Below are positions 46,267 to 55,581 of a DNA stretch of 64,000 bases, piece by piece. Source of the DNA: JAFEDN01 sp965651935. GTDB lineage: Bacteria; Pseudomonadota; Gammaproteobacteria; Coxiellales; Coxiellaceae. Positions within the stretch are counted from its first letter, which is position 1. Each line of letters begins with the position of its first letter. The DNA is taken from positions 15,928 to 79,927 of the forward strand of contig CBFGTC010000006.1 of NCBI GenBank assembly GCA_965651935.1. Reading direction: 5' to 3'. The position numbers and the translations under genes were made by a program. The notes beneath the pieces were generated by a model. It worked only from the letters and a program-made list of their open reading frames with translations, did no database searches and was not told the origin of the DNA.

Positions 46267-48738
46267 ATGAGTAAAGCAGAAGTAGAATCAGAATCAACGG
46301 TATCGAAACAGTGGAAAATAAGCGGTTGGTCCAAGGGGACGCCCAATTTCGTCAACCCTCCTGAACAACCCAGGACTATTACTCGCTTTGGACATAGCGG
46401 CCACGAAACCTATGCTATTAGCGGAGAAAACCATAAATATTATTTTAAAAAGAATAAAAAGACCGGTTTTTTTAGTCGATTTAGCGAAGGCAATCGAATT
46501 TTGTCTATTCAAGAAGTTTTAGCCGGCGCTTCGTGGGCGGTTTATTTCCCTGATCATGCTTCCGACTCGGCGTTAGTTTATTCTGAAAATGATGGAGATG
46601 TATTAGGCACTATTTCTACGGGTATTCAAGATTGGTATGAGCTTTCCAAAGATCCTTATCCAAATGATGATAAAGTAAAATCCCATCGAATTTACGTTAA
46701 AAAAGAAAAAAAGGACGACCAAGTTATATTGACGTATAAAGTGGCCCATAATTCTAAAATTCATGAAGCGGTTATTTCACAATCGGAAATTGAAGCGTAT
46801 TTTCGAAAAAATAATCTAACTGCACCTTCACCTGAATCTGACGATTATATTGAAAAAAGTTTTTCAGCAATTTTAAACATTGCGACCCAAAAAAAACATA
46901 TCGAATCTAGTCACACTTTAAGACGTGATTGTCAATTCAATGATAATACCGATTATTTTAGTTTAGCCGGCTTAATGGTTTATAGTCATACCAATTGTGA
47001 AGATGATTTGCATCGAGAAAATATTTTAGTTATTAATAAAAATAATAAAGATGTTTATCATCGTATAGATTTTGATATGTCTTACCAAAGTCTCACTGAA
47101 AAACGTGTTGGCCAGATAATGGGGATTTCAGCTAATACTCGGTCTTCCAGCTCTCGTGGAGTTGAACTCAGTAAAATCAAAATTACTCCCAAAAGTTTTA
47201 AAAGTTTCCCCATGGGGATACACGAACCATTGCATTTTTGGCCGGGAGTCAGACGCCTAGTGGTTGGTGCTAAGAGCATATGGCATGTTTTTTTGTCTAC
47301 CATAGGTATACGAGGCAGTGCTAAAGGTTGGGATGAGTCCTTTTTGGGTAATAAAAACCTGACTAAACAATTTGAGAAATTGTCTGAAAGTGAAGAATTT
47401 AACAAATGGAAGGTGTATCACTACGTTCGCTATCTCACCATGCCTAAGTCCCTTATTGAGAAGGAAATGCAATTTCGGGTAGGTTATTTGACAAAAATAA
47501 GAAATGAATACGAACAAAAAAACCAAAAAGTTCCGAAATGTGTGTACGATAATGAAGAAAGCGCTAAACATCTCATGTTTCGTTTGTTAAACGAAGATGA
47601 AAACCGCCGTAAACAATTTAAACAACAATTAATGAAAATTCCTGAATTTAAGCAAATTTTGAAAAAAAACCAAAATGAGTATAAAAAAAGGATGGATCAA
47701 GATAATCAAGTTTTACAAGATAAATATAAATTCAAAATTCAAGATATTGAAAAGGAATTGTCTCAACAAAGCGATAATTTTGAAAATCTTGTAAAAATTT
47801 GCCAAAGTCAATTGGCAGCAGTCCCCGCAGCGCCTAAGAAAACCGAAATTCAAAAAACAGAAATAAAAATAGAAGCACAAGCAATAGTGCATAGCCAAAA
47901 CCAAGACCCTGATACGGCTGAAAAAGAAAAAATTATCATTGCAAAACAGATGAAGTATTATTCTAAAAGGGAACAATATTACATTAAAAAAATAGAATCT
48001 ACCAAGTCCATTCCTGAACTTAATACAGTTTTGCAGGAGGCTAATGCTGATCTCAAAGAGAACAAAAAAGCTTTAGCTGAAATTGAAGAGCTTGCTAAAG
48101 CTCAGCACAAAAAGCATCTCAATGATGCCATGAAACAGTTGGAAACCTTGCAAACTAGTAAATCATCATCTTTGAGGTTGCCTGATGATGTGCGCCAACG
48201 TGTAATTAATTTTTTAAAATATACTGGAGGGGCACTTGCAGTTCTATTCATTGCCAAGACCGTACTTCCGCCTTCCGTATTTACTGCAATGAGAATTTTA
48301 GGATTTGATTTATTCCGAAGCACTTGTGCTCATTTAGGCATTGTCGCTGGAAGCCTCAGTTTTCTAGGTGCTGTTGCAGCAGGGGTCAGTCTCTTTTCTA
48401 AAAGTCACACGGCAAATCCCCCGCCCCAGTATTTAATGGATGTATTCACAAAAGTGAAAGAAGTTTGTGAAAATTCTCCTTATAAGCTGTCTGATTCCAA
48501 TCATCCTTCTGATGCAATAGAGGGTTTGATTCGTAAACTGAATCGCGGCTATTTCCCAGAGTTAGTTGACAAATTAAAACAGGAGTTTGAGTTGAATAAT
48601 GAAAGTGATCAATTATTGATTAGCCAATTGAAGGAGTTAGGAAAAGCTTTGGCCCCCTATGCTCATGCTCAATCGCAACGGCAACCGCAAACTCCAAATC
48701 ATGACATCCAACTTGATTCACATAGGTTTAACAGTTAG
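46267..48738 (+). CDS. Putative effector with PI3K/PI4K-like kinase core, coiled coil and C-terminal membrane hairpin
   Basis: 823 aa. Residues 40-280 look like a kinase domain of the phosphatidylinositol-kinase kind. A strand with candidate ATP Lys lies in HKYYFKKNK (56-64), and a helix Glu in SIQEVLAGAS. The catalytic loop DLHRENILV (Asp247, His249, Asn252) mirrors the PI3K/PI4K DRHxxNIM/L loop. The metal motif HRIDFDMS (Asp268) mirrors HIDFG. A charged coiled coil follows (about 480-665), then two hydrophobic segments near 685-735 that may insert in membranes. No signal peptide. Legionella is known to deliver PI-kinase effectors to hosts, so delivery is plausible. Substrate unknown. Confidence 0.65.
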   Translation: MSKAEVESESTVSKQWKISGWSKGTPNFVNPPEQPRTITRFGHSGHETYAISGENHKYYFKKNKKTGFFSRFSEGNRILSIQEVLAGASWAVYFPDHASDSALVYSENDGDVLGTISTGIQDWYELSKDPYPNDDKVKSHRIYVKKEKKDDQVILTYKVAHNSKIHEAVISQSEIEAYFRKNNLTAPSPESDDYIEKSFSAILNIATQKKHIESSHTLRRDCQFNDNTDYFSLAGLMVYSHTNCEDDLHRENILVINKNNKDVYHRIDFDMSYQSLTEKRVGQIMGISANTRSSSSRGVELSKIKITPKSFKSFPMGIHEPLHFWPGVRRLVVGAKSIWHVFLSTIGIRGSAKGWDESFLGNKNLTKQFEKLSESEEFNKWKVYHYVRYLTMPKSLIEKEMQFRVGYLTKIRNEYEQKNQKVPKCVYDNEESAKHLMFRLLNEDENRRKQFKQQLMKIPEFKQILKKNQNEYKKRMDQDNQVLQDKYKFKIQDIEKELSQQSDNFENLVKICQSQLAAVPAAPKKTEIQKTEIKIEAQAIVHSQNQDPDTAEKEKIIIAKQMKYYSKREQYYIKKIESTKSIPELNTVLQEANADLKENKKALAEIEELAKAQHKKHLNDAMKQLETLQTSKSSSLRLPDDVRQRVINFLKYTGGALAVLFIAKTVLPPSVFTAMRILGFDLFRSTCAHLGIVAGSLSFLGAVAAGVSLFSKSHTANPPPQYLMDVFTKVKEVCENSPYKLSDSNHPSDAIEGLIRKLNRGYFPELVDKLKQEFELNNESDQLLISQLKELGKALAPYAHAQSQRQPQTPNHDIQLDSHRFNS

Positions 48739-49070
48739 AGATTCCGGCGCCGAGCCAAATAAGCAATAGCCAATAGGATAATAAAAACTGGCATTACCAA
48801 AGGAAATAAAAATGGAAATAATACAATAGCGACAATGGTCCAACCTAGGGCAAATAAACTCAGCAATATCACTAAAATCCCAGGTATGACAAAAAATAAT
48901 AAGATTGCTATCGCAAATAACACAATCGTGGTGACCACCACTCCCCATGCTGTGGCACTCATGACGATAGCTATCCCTAACAGGGGCAGTAGTAGGTAAA
49001 ATCCCACGACGGATAATAAGATTAAAATAATTGCCCATAAAAGAATTTTTTTAGATTGAGAGGCCGCCAT
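48735..49070 (-). CDS. Small hydrophobic membrane protein
   Basis: 111 aa from the ATG at 49070, preceded by AGGAG; an upstream start at 49115 is less likely. Nearly all residues are hydrophobic, giving about three or four membrane spans, with a basic C-terminus (ARRRNL). I do not recognise the family. Its stop overlaps the 3' end of the opposite-strand kinase-like gene by 4 bases. Confidence 0.65.
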   Translation of the reverse strand: MAASQSKKILLWAIILILLSVVGFYLLLPLLGIAIVMSATAWGVVVTTIVLFAIAILLFFVIPGILVILLSLFALGWTIVAIVLFPFLFPLVMPVFIILLAIAYLARRRNL

Positions 49071-49160
49071 AAAGATAACTCCTGTTAAATTATATCCTAC
49101 GCATTGGTAAGCCAATTGCTCGGAGTGAAAGAGCTATTACATCCTATAAACGCTTTGGAT

Positions 49161-49976
49161 TCAAGTTTTATATTTAAAACGAATGAGTAGATAAGTGAAA
49201 AAACTCAACGCCGAAATCCAAAATGACGCTGGCCAATTCGTTAAATAAGTTAGAAAAATCCCAACCCAAACGATTAGGACGCCCAGAATTAATGATACAC
49301 TCAGGCCGGTTAAAACTTTATGAGTGCAGCAAATGGCGCTGGCGGCGGGTCCAATCAAGAGTGCAAACACTAATAAAATTCCCACCACTTGACTGGCTTC
49401 GGTAATAGCAATAGCCGTTAATAAAAAGAATAATACCGTGATTAAAATTAAAGACAGCCCTTTCGCTTCTGCCAATTCCGGCTCTAAGCTGGTAAATAAT
49501 AACGGTCTAGCGATGGCCCCCAAACCCGCTAAACTAATTAGTGAATAAATTAGCATCATTTTGATTAAATGATTTGAAACACTTAAGAGATCGCCAAACA
49601 ATATACTCATGGCTCTGCCAGCATAGCTGCTGTAGAGAAATAAAAACAAAATACCAAGTCCTAAGGCGAATGCTAAAGTCATTCCTATGGCTACATCACT
49701 TTTAGAGGTGCGTTCACCTAAACTGCCCATTCCTATCGCGGCCATACAAGTTAAAATTAACTGGCCTGAAGCGGGGTTCAATCCGATCAGTCCTGCACCG
49801 GCAGCTCCCGCAAAACCAATATGGCTTAAAGCGTGTGCTGCAAAATTTTGAGTGCGCAAAACGATGAAATAACCCACAATCGCAGCAACAATTGCCGCTA
49901 AAGTCCCAGCCATAAAGGCGTTGCGCATAAATTCATATGAATACAGATCTTTAGCAAAATGGATGATCGTGAGCAT
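49161..49976 (-). CDS. znuB: Zinc ABC transporter permease ZnuB
   Basis: ABC-3 family membrane permease of 271 aa. Family stretches are VLRTQNFAAHALSHIGFAGAAGA and LLGDLLSVS-like segments, with about eight membrane spans. Start ATG at 49976, within the end of znuC (26-base overlap); a longer form from 50009 is possible. It is the third gene of the znuACB operon. Confidence 0.9.
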   Translation of the reverse strand: MLTIIHFAKDLYSYEFMRNAFMAGTLAAIVAAIVGYFIVLRTQNFAAHALSHIGFAGAAGAGLIGLNPASGQLILTCMAAIGMGSLGERTSKSDVAIGMTLAFALGLGILFLFLYSSYAGRAMSILFGDLLSVSNHLIKMMLIYSLISLAGLGAIARPLLFTSLEPELAEAKGLSLILITVLFFLLTAIAITEASQVVGILLVFALLIGPAASAICCTHKVLTGLSVSLILGVLIVWVGIFLTYLTNWPASFWISALSFFTYLLIRFKYKT

Positions 49977-50748
49977 GGATATTACTTCCCATATTTTTAT
50001 GTACAACAAATAAATAATTATCTTGTTTCAAAACCATAATTGGCGCGTTATATAACCAACTCAGTTTTTCACTGTTCACGACTTCGTCTACTGAACCTAT
50101 GGCCGCTTTACCCTCCGTAAGGTAAAGCACCCGGTCCATCACTCCTAAAAGCGGATTGATATCATGAGCTGTGAATAAAACCGCTATTTTTAATTTTTGT
50201 TGGATGGATTGTATTAATTTCACCATATGCTCTTGTTGAGCAGGATCCAGACCGCTCAATGGCTCATCTAATAACAAAATTTTAGGATAACCGAGCAATG
50301 CTTGGGCTAACGCAATGCGTTGACGTTCTCCGCCCGATAATTGTAAATAAGGGCGATCAATAAAATCTTGAGTGTGAGTCAATTCGATAAGCGATTGCAG
50401 ATGAGAAGTTTTGGTGCGGCTACCAAACGGCAATCCCCAGCGGTAACCTTCGTAAACTGCCGATAAGTAGCTTCTCCCGCTTAAACGGTGAACCCCGGTT
50501 GAAGCGCGGAATTGACTTAAATAACCGATTGCCGAATTTCCGCGTTGGCAAGGACGGCCTAGAATCGTAATTTTCCCTTCGGTAAATTTGTTCAAGCCTA
50601 AAATACTACGCAGAAAAGTACTTTTGCCGGCGCCATTAGGCCCAAAAATTCCAATGAATTCACCAGGCTGGATTTCGGCATTGAAGGATTGCAGAATAAT
50701 TTTATTGGCGAAACGCACAGTGAGATTTTCTATTGTTATGGCTGACAA
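49951..50748 (-). CDS. znuC: Zinc ABC transporter ATP-binding protein ZnuC
   Basis: 265-aa ABC ATPase. Walker A is GPNGAGKST, the Q-loop YLSQF, the signature LSGGERQRIALAQALL, Walker B ILLLDEPLSGLD, and the switch TAHD. The likely start is TTG at 50748, two bases after the znuA stop, with AGGGG upstream; there is no ATG at a suitable place. Part of znuACB. Confidence 0.92.
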   Translation of the reverse strand: MSAITIENLTVRFANKIILQSFNAEIQPGEFIGIFGPNGAGKSTFLRSILGLNKFTEGKITILGRPCQRGNSAIGYLSQFRASTGVHRLSGRSYLSAVYEGYRWGLPFGSRTKTSHLQSLIELTHTQDFIDRPYLQLSGGERQRIALAQALLGYPKILLLDEPLSGLDPAQQEHMVKLIQSIQQKLKIAVLFTAHDINPLLGVMDRVLYLTEGKAAIGSVDEVVNSEKLSWLYNAPIMVLKQDNYLFVVHKNMGSNIHAHDHPFC

Positions 50749-50750
50749 GA

Positions 50751-51602
50751 CTATTCCCCTAATGCTTTTGCAAGCTGATCTAACTGAGAATGCATCCACC
50801 CAAAATAGCTTTGGCCAATGGGTTGAGTTTCGCTGACGCCTAAGGTGGGGATGCCGTTTTTTTCAGCCAATTGCCGCATGCGTTGGGTAGTGGGATTGAA
50901 AACCTGATTATTGTATATCAATAATTTTACTTGTCGATTATTCAGCAAATTCTCAAAATTTTTGATCGCATTCAGGCTCGGTTCAGTTCCGTTCATAACG
51001 CTAAGCTGAAAATCCAGTGCTTGCACCTGTAAGCCTATTAATTGCGCCATGTCGTTAAAAACGGGCTCGGTTGCGATGATAGCGGCGCCTTGATGTGTTT
51101 TTTTCAAGCGCTGGATTTTGTCCCACAAGGTTTGATAATCCTTTAAGAATATCTGTAACTGATCGTGGAAATAAGAGGCATGGGTGTTATCACTCAGACT
51201 CAGTTGTTCGGTTAAATAATTGGCGTATGTCACCATGTTTTTGGGATTGTACCAAATATGGGGATTATCGCCGCTTTGCTTGTCGTTTAATTTGGCGACA
51301 TCAATTAAATGCAAATCATTATTTTGAGCCGAAGAAATAAGCGGTAAAATCCAATTGTCATAGTCCAAACCATTGAAGACAATATATTTCGCGTTGGCAA
51401 TCGCTTTAGCCGTAGCAGGATTGGCGCTAAACAAGTGTGGGTCTTGCTGCGGATTATTTAAAATCGTGGTGACTTCAACATAAGGCCCCCCCAATTGCTG
51501 AGCAATTTCACCATAAAAATTTTCAGCCGCGACAATGGGTATGGATTGGGCGAATGCGCAATCGACAAATAACAGCAGTAGCACAGTGAAAATTTTTTTC
51601 AT
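50751..51602 (-). CDS. znuA: Zinc ABC transporter substrate-binding protein ZnuA
   Basis: Periplasmic cluster A-I binding protein of 283 aa. Signal peptide MKKIFTVLLLLFVDCAFA. Metal ligands are His in QQDPHLFSANP and DNPHIWYNPKN, with others in the C-terminal lobe. No long His-rich loop, which is shorter than E. coli ZnuA. ATG at 51602 chosen over an upstream GTG. It is the first gene of the operon. A Zur box may lie upstream (GTTATAATAAAA near 51630-51645), but this is weak. Confidence 0.9.
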   Translation of the reverse strand: MKKIFTVLLLLFVDCAFAQSIPIVAAENFYGEIAQQLGGPYVEVTTILNNPQQDPHLFSANPATAKAIANAKYIVFNGLDYDNWILPLISSAQNNDLHLIDVAKLNDKQSGDNPHIWYNPKNMVTYANYLTEQLSLSDNTHASYFHDQLQIFLKDYQTLWDKIQRLKKTHQGAAIIATEPVFNDMAQLIGLQVQALDFQLSVMNGTEPSLNAIKNFENLLNNRQVKLLIYNNQVFNPTTQRMRQLAEKNGIPTLGVSETQPIGQSYFGWMHSQLDQLAKALGE

Positions 51603-51748
51603 AAGACCTATAGGCACTGAATAAGCTTTTATTTTATTATAACAAACCTGTCAATAGCCGCTACCGTAATCCGTTTTTACGCGCTTATCTGAAAAACCCA
51701 TCAGATAAGCTTGGCGTGAGCCCGAGAAAACAGTAAAATAACGCCACT

Positions 51749-53311
51749 ATGAGAAATCTGACTCAATTAAAATCATGGAAGAAACTATTTGATCATTATC
51801 AAAATATAATGAATCAAAACTTGAGTGACTGGTTTGCTCAGGATAATGATCGTTTCCAAAAGTTTTCGTTAGAAGCCGTTGATTTATTTTTGGATTATTC
51901 TAAGAATCATGTGCAGTCGAGCACACTGAATTTATTGTTAGAATTGGCTGAAGAATGCCATTTGGAACAAAGCATTGAATCGCTTTTAAATGGCGGGATA
52001 GTCAATGTCAGCGAAAATCGCCCAGCCTTACACACCGCTTTACGTTACTCCGGTTCAAATGTGATTTGTGTCGATGGCAAAGATATCATGCCGGAAGTTC
52101 GAGAAGCCTTAACAAAAATGTTAAACATTGCTCAGTCTGTTTCTGAGCGCCAGTATTTAGGCTTTAGTGGCCGGCCAATTGACACTATTTTGCATTTTGG
52201 CATAGGCGGTTCTGATTTAGGCCCCTTACTGGTGTTCGAAGCCTTGGAAGAATTTGTCGACTCTGAATTGAAATACGAATTTTTTTCTTTTCAGGACCCT
52301 GATTTTGTTTCTCAATTATTAAAAAAATACGACCCCGCGACTAGTCTGATTATTGTGGCTTCTAAGTCATTCACCACGAGTGAAACTTTAGCGAATGCGG
52401 AAATAGCGAAACGATGGCTGTTGGAAGCGGCTACTCAACCCGAGCAAGCAGCAAAACAATTACTTGCCGTGACGGCAAAGCCAGAGCGCGCCATCGATTT
52501 TGGTGTCAGCCCGGAATACGTATTGCCCATTTGGGACTGGGTGGGAGGCCGTTACTCAGTTTGGTCGGCCATGAGTTTAATCGTGGCAATTGCCATAGGG
52601 CCGGCACATTTTCGTCAATTTTTAGCGGGTGCTGAAGCGATGGATCAGCACTTTGCCGAAGAGAACTTCAAATGCAATATTCCCGTCATCACCGGGTTGA
52701 TCGATGTTTGGTATAACAATTTTTTTAATATATCGAATCGCGCTATTGTCCCTTACAGCCGCAAATTAAGACGCTTGCCGGACCATTTGCAACAAGTATT
52801 TATGGAAAGTTTAGGAAAAAGCGTGACCCAAAATGGCGAACCGGTGGAATACGCTACCGGTTTTGTGATCTGGGGGGGCGCTGGGACCAATAGTCAGCAT
52901 AGTTTTCATCAATGCCTATTGCAAGGCAATCAATGGTCGCCGGTGGACTTTATCTTACCTTTAGAAAATCCCGCGATGGCCGCTAATTGTTTAGCCCAGA
53001 GCCAGGTATTGATGGCCGGATATTCCGGCCCAGAAGTATCTTCAAATCAAATGATTGCCGGAAATCGCCCAAGCCATTCTATACTCATGTCCAAAATTTC
53101 TCCCTTTGCATTAGGATCATTATTGGCTTTTTATGAGCACCGAGTTTTTGTTAACAGTGTTATTTGGAACATTAATGCATTTGATCAATGGGGGGTTGAG
53201 CGTGGTAAACTCATCGCTCAAAATATTTTAAAGGATTTAAGCGCTTCAGCAGTCCACTCTGCCGATAGCTCCACGAACGGATTATTACAATGGATTAAAT
53301 CATATGAATAA
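51749..53311 (+). CDS. pgi: Glucose-6-phosphate isomerase
   Basis: Interconverts glucose-6-P and fructose-6-P. The 520-aa protein has the family features FGIGGSDLGPLLV, SKSFTTSETLANA, WDWVGGRYSVWSAMSL, FMESLGKS and the catalytic Lys/His set near QWGVERGK. It overlaps galU by 8 bases, linking glucose phosphate to UDP-glucose. Confidence 0.96.
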   Translation: MRNLTQLKSWKKLFDHYQNIMNQNLSDWFAQDNDRFQKFSLEAVDLFLDYSKNHVQSSTLNLLLELAEECHLEQSIESLLNGGIVNVSENRPALHTALRYSGSNVICVDGKDIMPEVREALTKMLNIAQSVSERQYLGFSGRPIDTILHFGIGGSDLGPLLVFEALEEFVDSELKYEFFSFQDPDFVSQLLKKYDPATSLIIVASKSFTTSETLANAEIAKRWLLEAATQPEQAAKQLLAVTAKPERAIDFGVSPEYVLPIWDWVGGRYSVWSAMSLIVAIAIGPAHFRQFLAGAEAMDQHFAEENFKCNIPVITGLIDVWYNNFFNISNRAIVPYSRKLRRLPDHLQQVFMESLGKSVTQNGEPVEYATGFVIWGGAGTNSQHSFHQCLLQGNQWSPVDFILPLENPAMAANCLAQSQVLMAGYSGPEVSSNQMIAGNRPSHSILMSKISPFALGSLLAFYEHRVFVNSVIWNINAFDQWGVERGKLIAQNILKDLSASAVHSADSSTNGLLQWIKSYE

Positions 53312-54191
53312 ATCAATTAAAAGCGCGATTTTCCCCGTTGCCGGTTTAGGAACTCGTTTTTTACCCGTCACCAAAACCGGGCCAAAAGAAATGTTGCCCA
53401 TTGTAGATAAACCTTTAGTGCAATACGTGGTGGAGGAAGCGTTGGCGGCTGGGATTGAGCAGTTGATTTTTGTGACAAATACCAGCAAATATGCCATCGA
53501 GGATTATTTCGACCGCCAGCCCGAATATGAGCGAAATTTAGAGCGGCAAGGTAAGTTGGCGGAATTGGAAATGGTAAGAAACTTAGTTCCTGCTTACGTC
53601 AGTGTGGTTTACATTCGTCAATCTGTACCCGCTGGTTTAGGCGATGCGGTATTGCGCGCCAAACAAGTTATCGGCAATGAGCATTTTGCTGTGCTGTTGG
53701 CTGACGATATTTTAGATTGTCCGCCAAATGGCTGCCTTAAAAATATGGTTGAAATTCACCAAAATACCCTGGCCAGTGTCATCGCGGTCGAGCAGGTGCC
53801 AGCTGAAAATACCGATCAATACGGTATTGTTTCGGTGGTGGGAGAAAATCATCAGATCCGCGGTATTGTCGAAAAGCCCAAACCGGAACTGGCGCCGTCG
53901 CGTTTGGGGGTGGTGGGCCGATACATTCTTTCACCCCTTATTTTTGCTTTGTTAGAACAAATTACTCCTGGGGTCGGCGGGGAAATTCAACTGACGGACG
54001 CCATAGCTGAGTTAGTTAAAGAAGAAAATATTATTGCCTATCCTTTTGAAGGTAAACGCTTTGACTGCGGCAGTAAATTAGGCTTTTTAGAGGCTACCAT
54101 CGCTTATGCTTTAAAGCGGCCTGATCTAGGGCCGGCTTTAAGAGAACGTCTTAAAGAACTACTGATGGAAAAGTCCAGTCTGGAATTATGA
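53304..54191 (+). CDS. galU: UTP-glucose-1-phosphate uridylyltransferase
   Basis: Makes UDP-glucose for envelope sugars. The 295-aa protein begins SAIFPVAGLGTRFLPVTKTGPKEMLPIVDKP, the nucleotidyltransferase loop. It continues with VEEALAAGIEQLIFVT, GDAVLRAK and LADDIL, and GGEIQLTDAI. It overlaps pgi and its 3' end overlaps the opposite-strand outer membrane gene by 6 bases. Confidence 0.96.
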   Translation: MNKSIKSAIFPVAGLGTRFLPVTKTGPKEMLPIVDKPLVQYVVEEALAAGIEQLIFVTNTSKYAIEDYFDRQPEYERNLERQGKLAELEMVRNLVPAYVSVVYIRQSVPAGLGDAVLRAKQVIGNEHFAVLLADDILDCPPNGCLKNMVEIHQNTLASVIAVEQVPAENTDQYGIVSVVGENHQIRGIVEKPKPELAPSRLGVVGRYILSPLIFALLEQITPGVGGEIQLTDAIAELVKEENIIAYPFEGKRFDCGSKLGFLEATIAYALKRPDLGPALRERLKELLMEKSSLEL

Positions 54192-54854
54192 GTTGATCGA
54201 TGCAGATTTAACCTGGGCGTCCCCAAAATTATAGCGAATACCCAATAATACAGCGTTAGTGGTGGTACTGGCTGTCCAAATATGATTTGGATCATGAATA
54301 TCATTATCGTCATTAAAGTTTTGCAATATGGTAATGTAATTTAAAGTAAAGGCAAAATGATTCAAATAAGGGCCGCTGAAATTATAGGCAGTCCCTACGA
54401 TCACTTCACCGTCGATAATGGTGTCTGGTTCAGCTGAAGTTTCTCCGCTCAAACTCGGAGTAATTCTGATTCCGCCTAATTTGGAATAAAAGTCCCATTG
54501 ATGATAATGAAAATTAAGTGCAGTTAAAAATTCTACCGTGGTGGTAGAGATCCCTACGTCATCTTGTTGAGCGAATTGATAAATCCCATGACCGTAATAA
54601 GCCGTACCTACTTCCAGGCCAAGACCAAAATAGTGAGTGAAATCGTGATTGTAGCCGACACTGGCGCGCAAGCCTAAAGGTAAATCCACATGAAAATTTT
54701 GTGCCATTACCGCATCCGAACTGGGAAGATTCGTTTGTTGGGCATAGCCGCCTTCGCCCCATAAATAAATTCCATTGACGGCTTGCGCTTGCAAAATGAC
54801 CCAATTTAGGCTTAATCCCAATGCTATTTTTAAAAAAAATTTAACGTTTACCAT
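54186..54854 (-). CDS. Outer membrane beta-barrel protein
   Basis: 222 aa with a signal peptide (MVNVKFFLKIALGLSLNWVILQAQA). Alternating hydrophobic/hydrophilic strands suggest an eight-stranded barrel of the OmpA/OmpW kind: GIYLWGEGGYAQ, GLRASVGYNHDF, FGLGLEVGTAYYG, and a C-terminal AVLLGIRYNF. No OmpA-like peptidoglycan domain. Its start overlaps the stop of the PagL-like gene by 7 bases, so both outer-membrane proteins are made from one mRNA. Confidence 0.8.
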   Translation of the reverse strand: MVNVKFFLKIALGLSLNWVILQAQAVNGIYLWGEGGYAQQTNLPSSDAVMAQNFHVDLPLGLRASVGYNHDFTHYFGLGLEVGTAYYGHGIYQFAQQDDVGISTTTVEFLTALNFHYHQWDFYSKLGGIRITPSLSGETSAEPDTIIDGEVIVGTAYNFSGPYLNHFAFTLNYITILQNFNDDNDIHDPNHIWTASTTTNAVLLGIRYNFGDAQVKSASINS

Positions 54855-55417
54855 ATATATCCCAAGCTGACAATAAAGGGAAAATCAAAGCCTTGATTTG
54901 GTGTATATAAACCCGCGTTACAATAATGGGCGAAATGTAAATTTAAATCCAAGTTGTGGATCTTGCCGAATTCAATACCCCCACCTAAAGTACTTTGCAG
55001 TATGTATAGTCCTCCTTGGACTTGATTGCCGAGTTGGTGTTTTGAAATATAAGCTGGCCCGGAGGAAACTTCTAAATACGGATTGATATCATGATAATGG
55101 GGATTAATGAAATATCCTCTCAATGTCGGGGTCACGGCGGCAGACCATAACGAATTATGATCAGGTGTGCTGGCGTGGAGCCAGGAGACGTTGGCGTCTA
55201 TGGTAGCGATCAGAGTTTGGTCAATCTCGGGAAATTTAATGATTTTGGCGCCGATGAAAAAAAGCGTATTGGAATAATCTTCATCGATCTCTTGGCCACC
55301 ACCATAGCCCATGGAAATTTCGTGTTGCCATGCTAAACAATTTTCATTATAAATCAATAAGATATTTATTAGACCGAGTGCCAGCCGCCGTGAAACTAGT
55401 TGTCTATTTTTTAACAT
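54848..55417 (-). CDS. pagL: PagL-like lipid A 3-O-deacylase family protein with Cys in place of Ser
   Basis: 189-aa outer membrane barrel. The PagL signature is present as HFAHYCNAGLYTPNQGFDFP near the C-terminus. Pseudomonas PagL uses a His126-Ser128-Glu140 triad. Here the same spacing gives His164, Cys166 and Asp178, so the nucleophile and acid are both substituted. Activity therefore may be altered or lost. The signal region is N-terminal (RRLALGLINILLIYN). ATG 55417 is used; a TATAAT lies 7 bases before it. Confidence 0.75.
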   Translation of the reverse strand: MLKNRQLVSRRLALGLINILLIYNENCLAWQHEISMGYGGGQEIDEDYSNTLFFIGAKIIKFPEIDQTLIATIDANVSWLHASTPDHNSLWSAAVTPTLRGYFINPHYHDINPYLEVSSGPAYISKHQLGNQVQGGLYILQSTLGGGIEFGKIHNLDLNLHFAHYCNAGLYTPNQGFDFPFIVSLGYIW

Positions 55418-55473
55418 CCGCAGATTATACAAAGATTCAATTTTTGAGTATATACATGACTACATAATTGCGC

Positions 55474-55479
55474 TATAAT
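55474..55479 (+). promoter_or_regulatory. Promoter -10 of rpsO
   Basis: TATAAT at 55474-55479. The -35 at 17 bases (TATACA) is weak. Confidence 0.5.
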
Positions 55480-55485
55480 CCCCGC

Positions 55486-55531
55486 CCTTAGAACGGTACA
55501 ATTCTGTCAATGACAGCGGATATGGCCGTCT
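55486..55531 (+). promoter_or_regulatory. Possible S15 autoregulatory leader
   Basis: The leader after the promoter contains CCTTAGAACGG...CCGTCTTAGG, whose ends can pair imperfectly, with an inner CTGTCA...TGACAG hairpin. Ribosomal protein S15 represses its own mRNA through such leader folds in other bacteria. Structure inferred by eye only. Confidence 0.4.
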
Positions 55532-55581
55532 TAGGTTGAAACAATAATTTTTAAACATTCAATATTTGAGGAATTAAAACT

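Noticed and set aside
48718..49038. Second minus-strand frame over the small membrane protein
   Set aside because: Lies in another frame of the 111-aa protein, which has the better start and composition.
51630..51645. Possible Zur box before znuA
   Set aside because: Only one half of a palindrome matches; AT-rich context gives no confidence.
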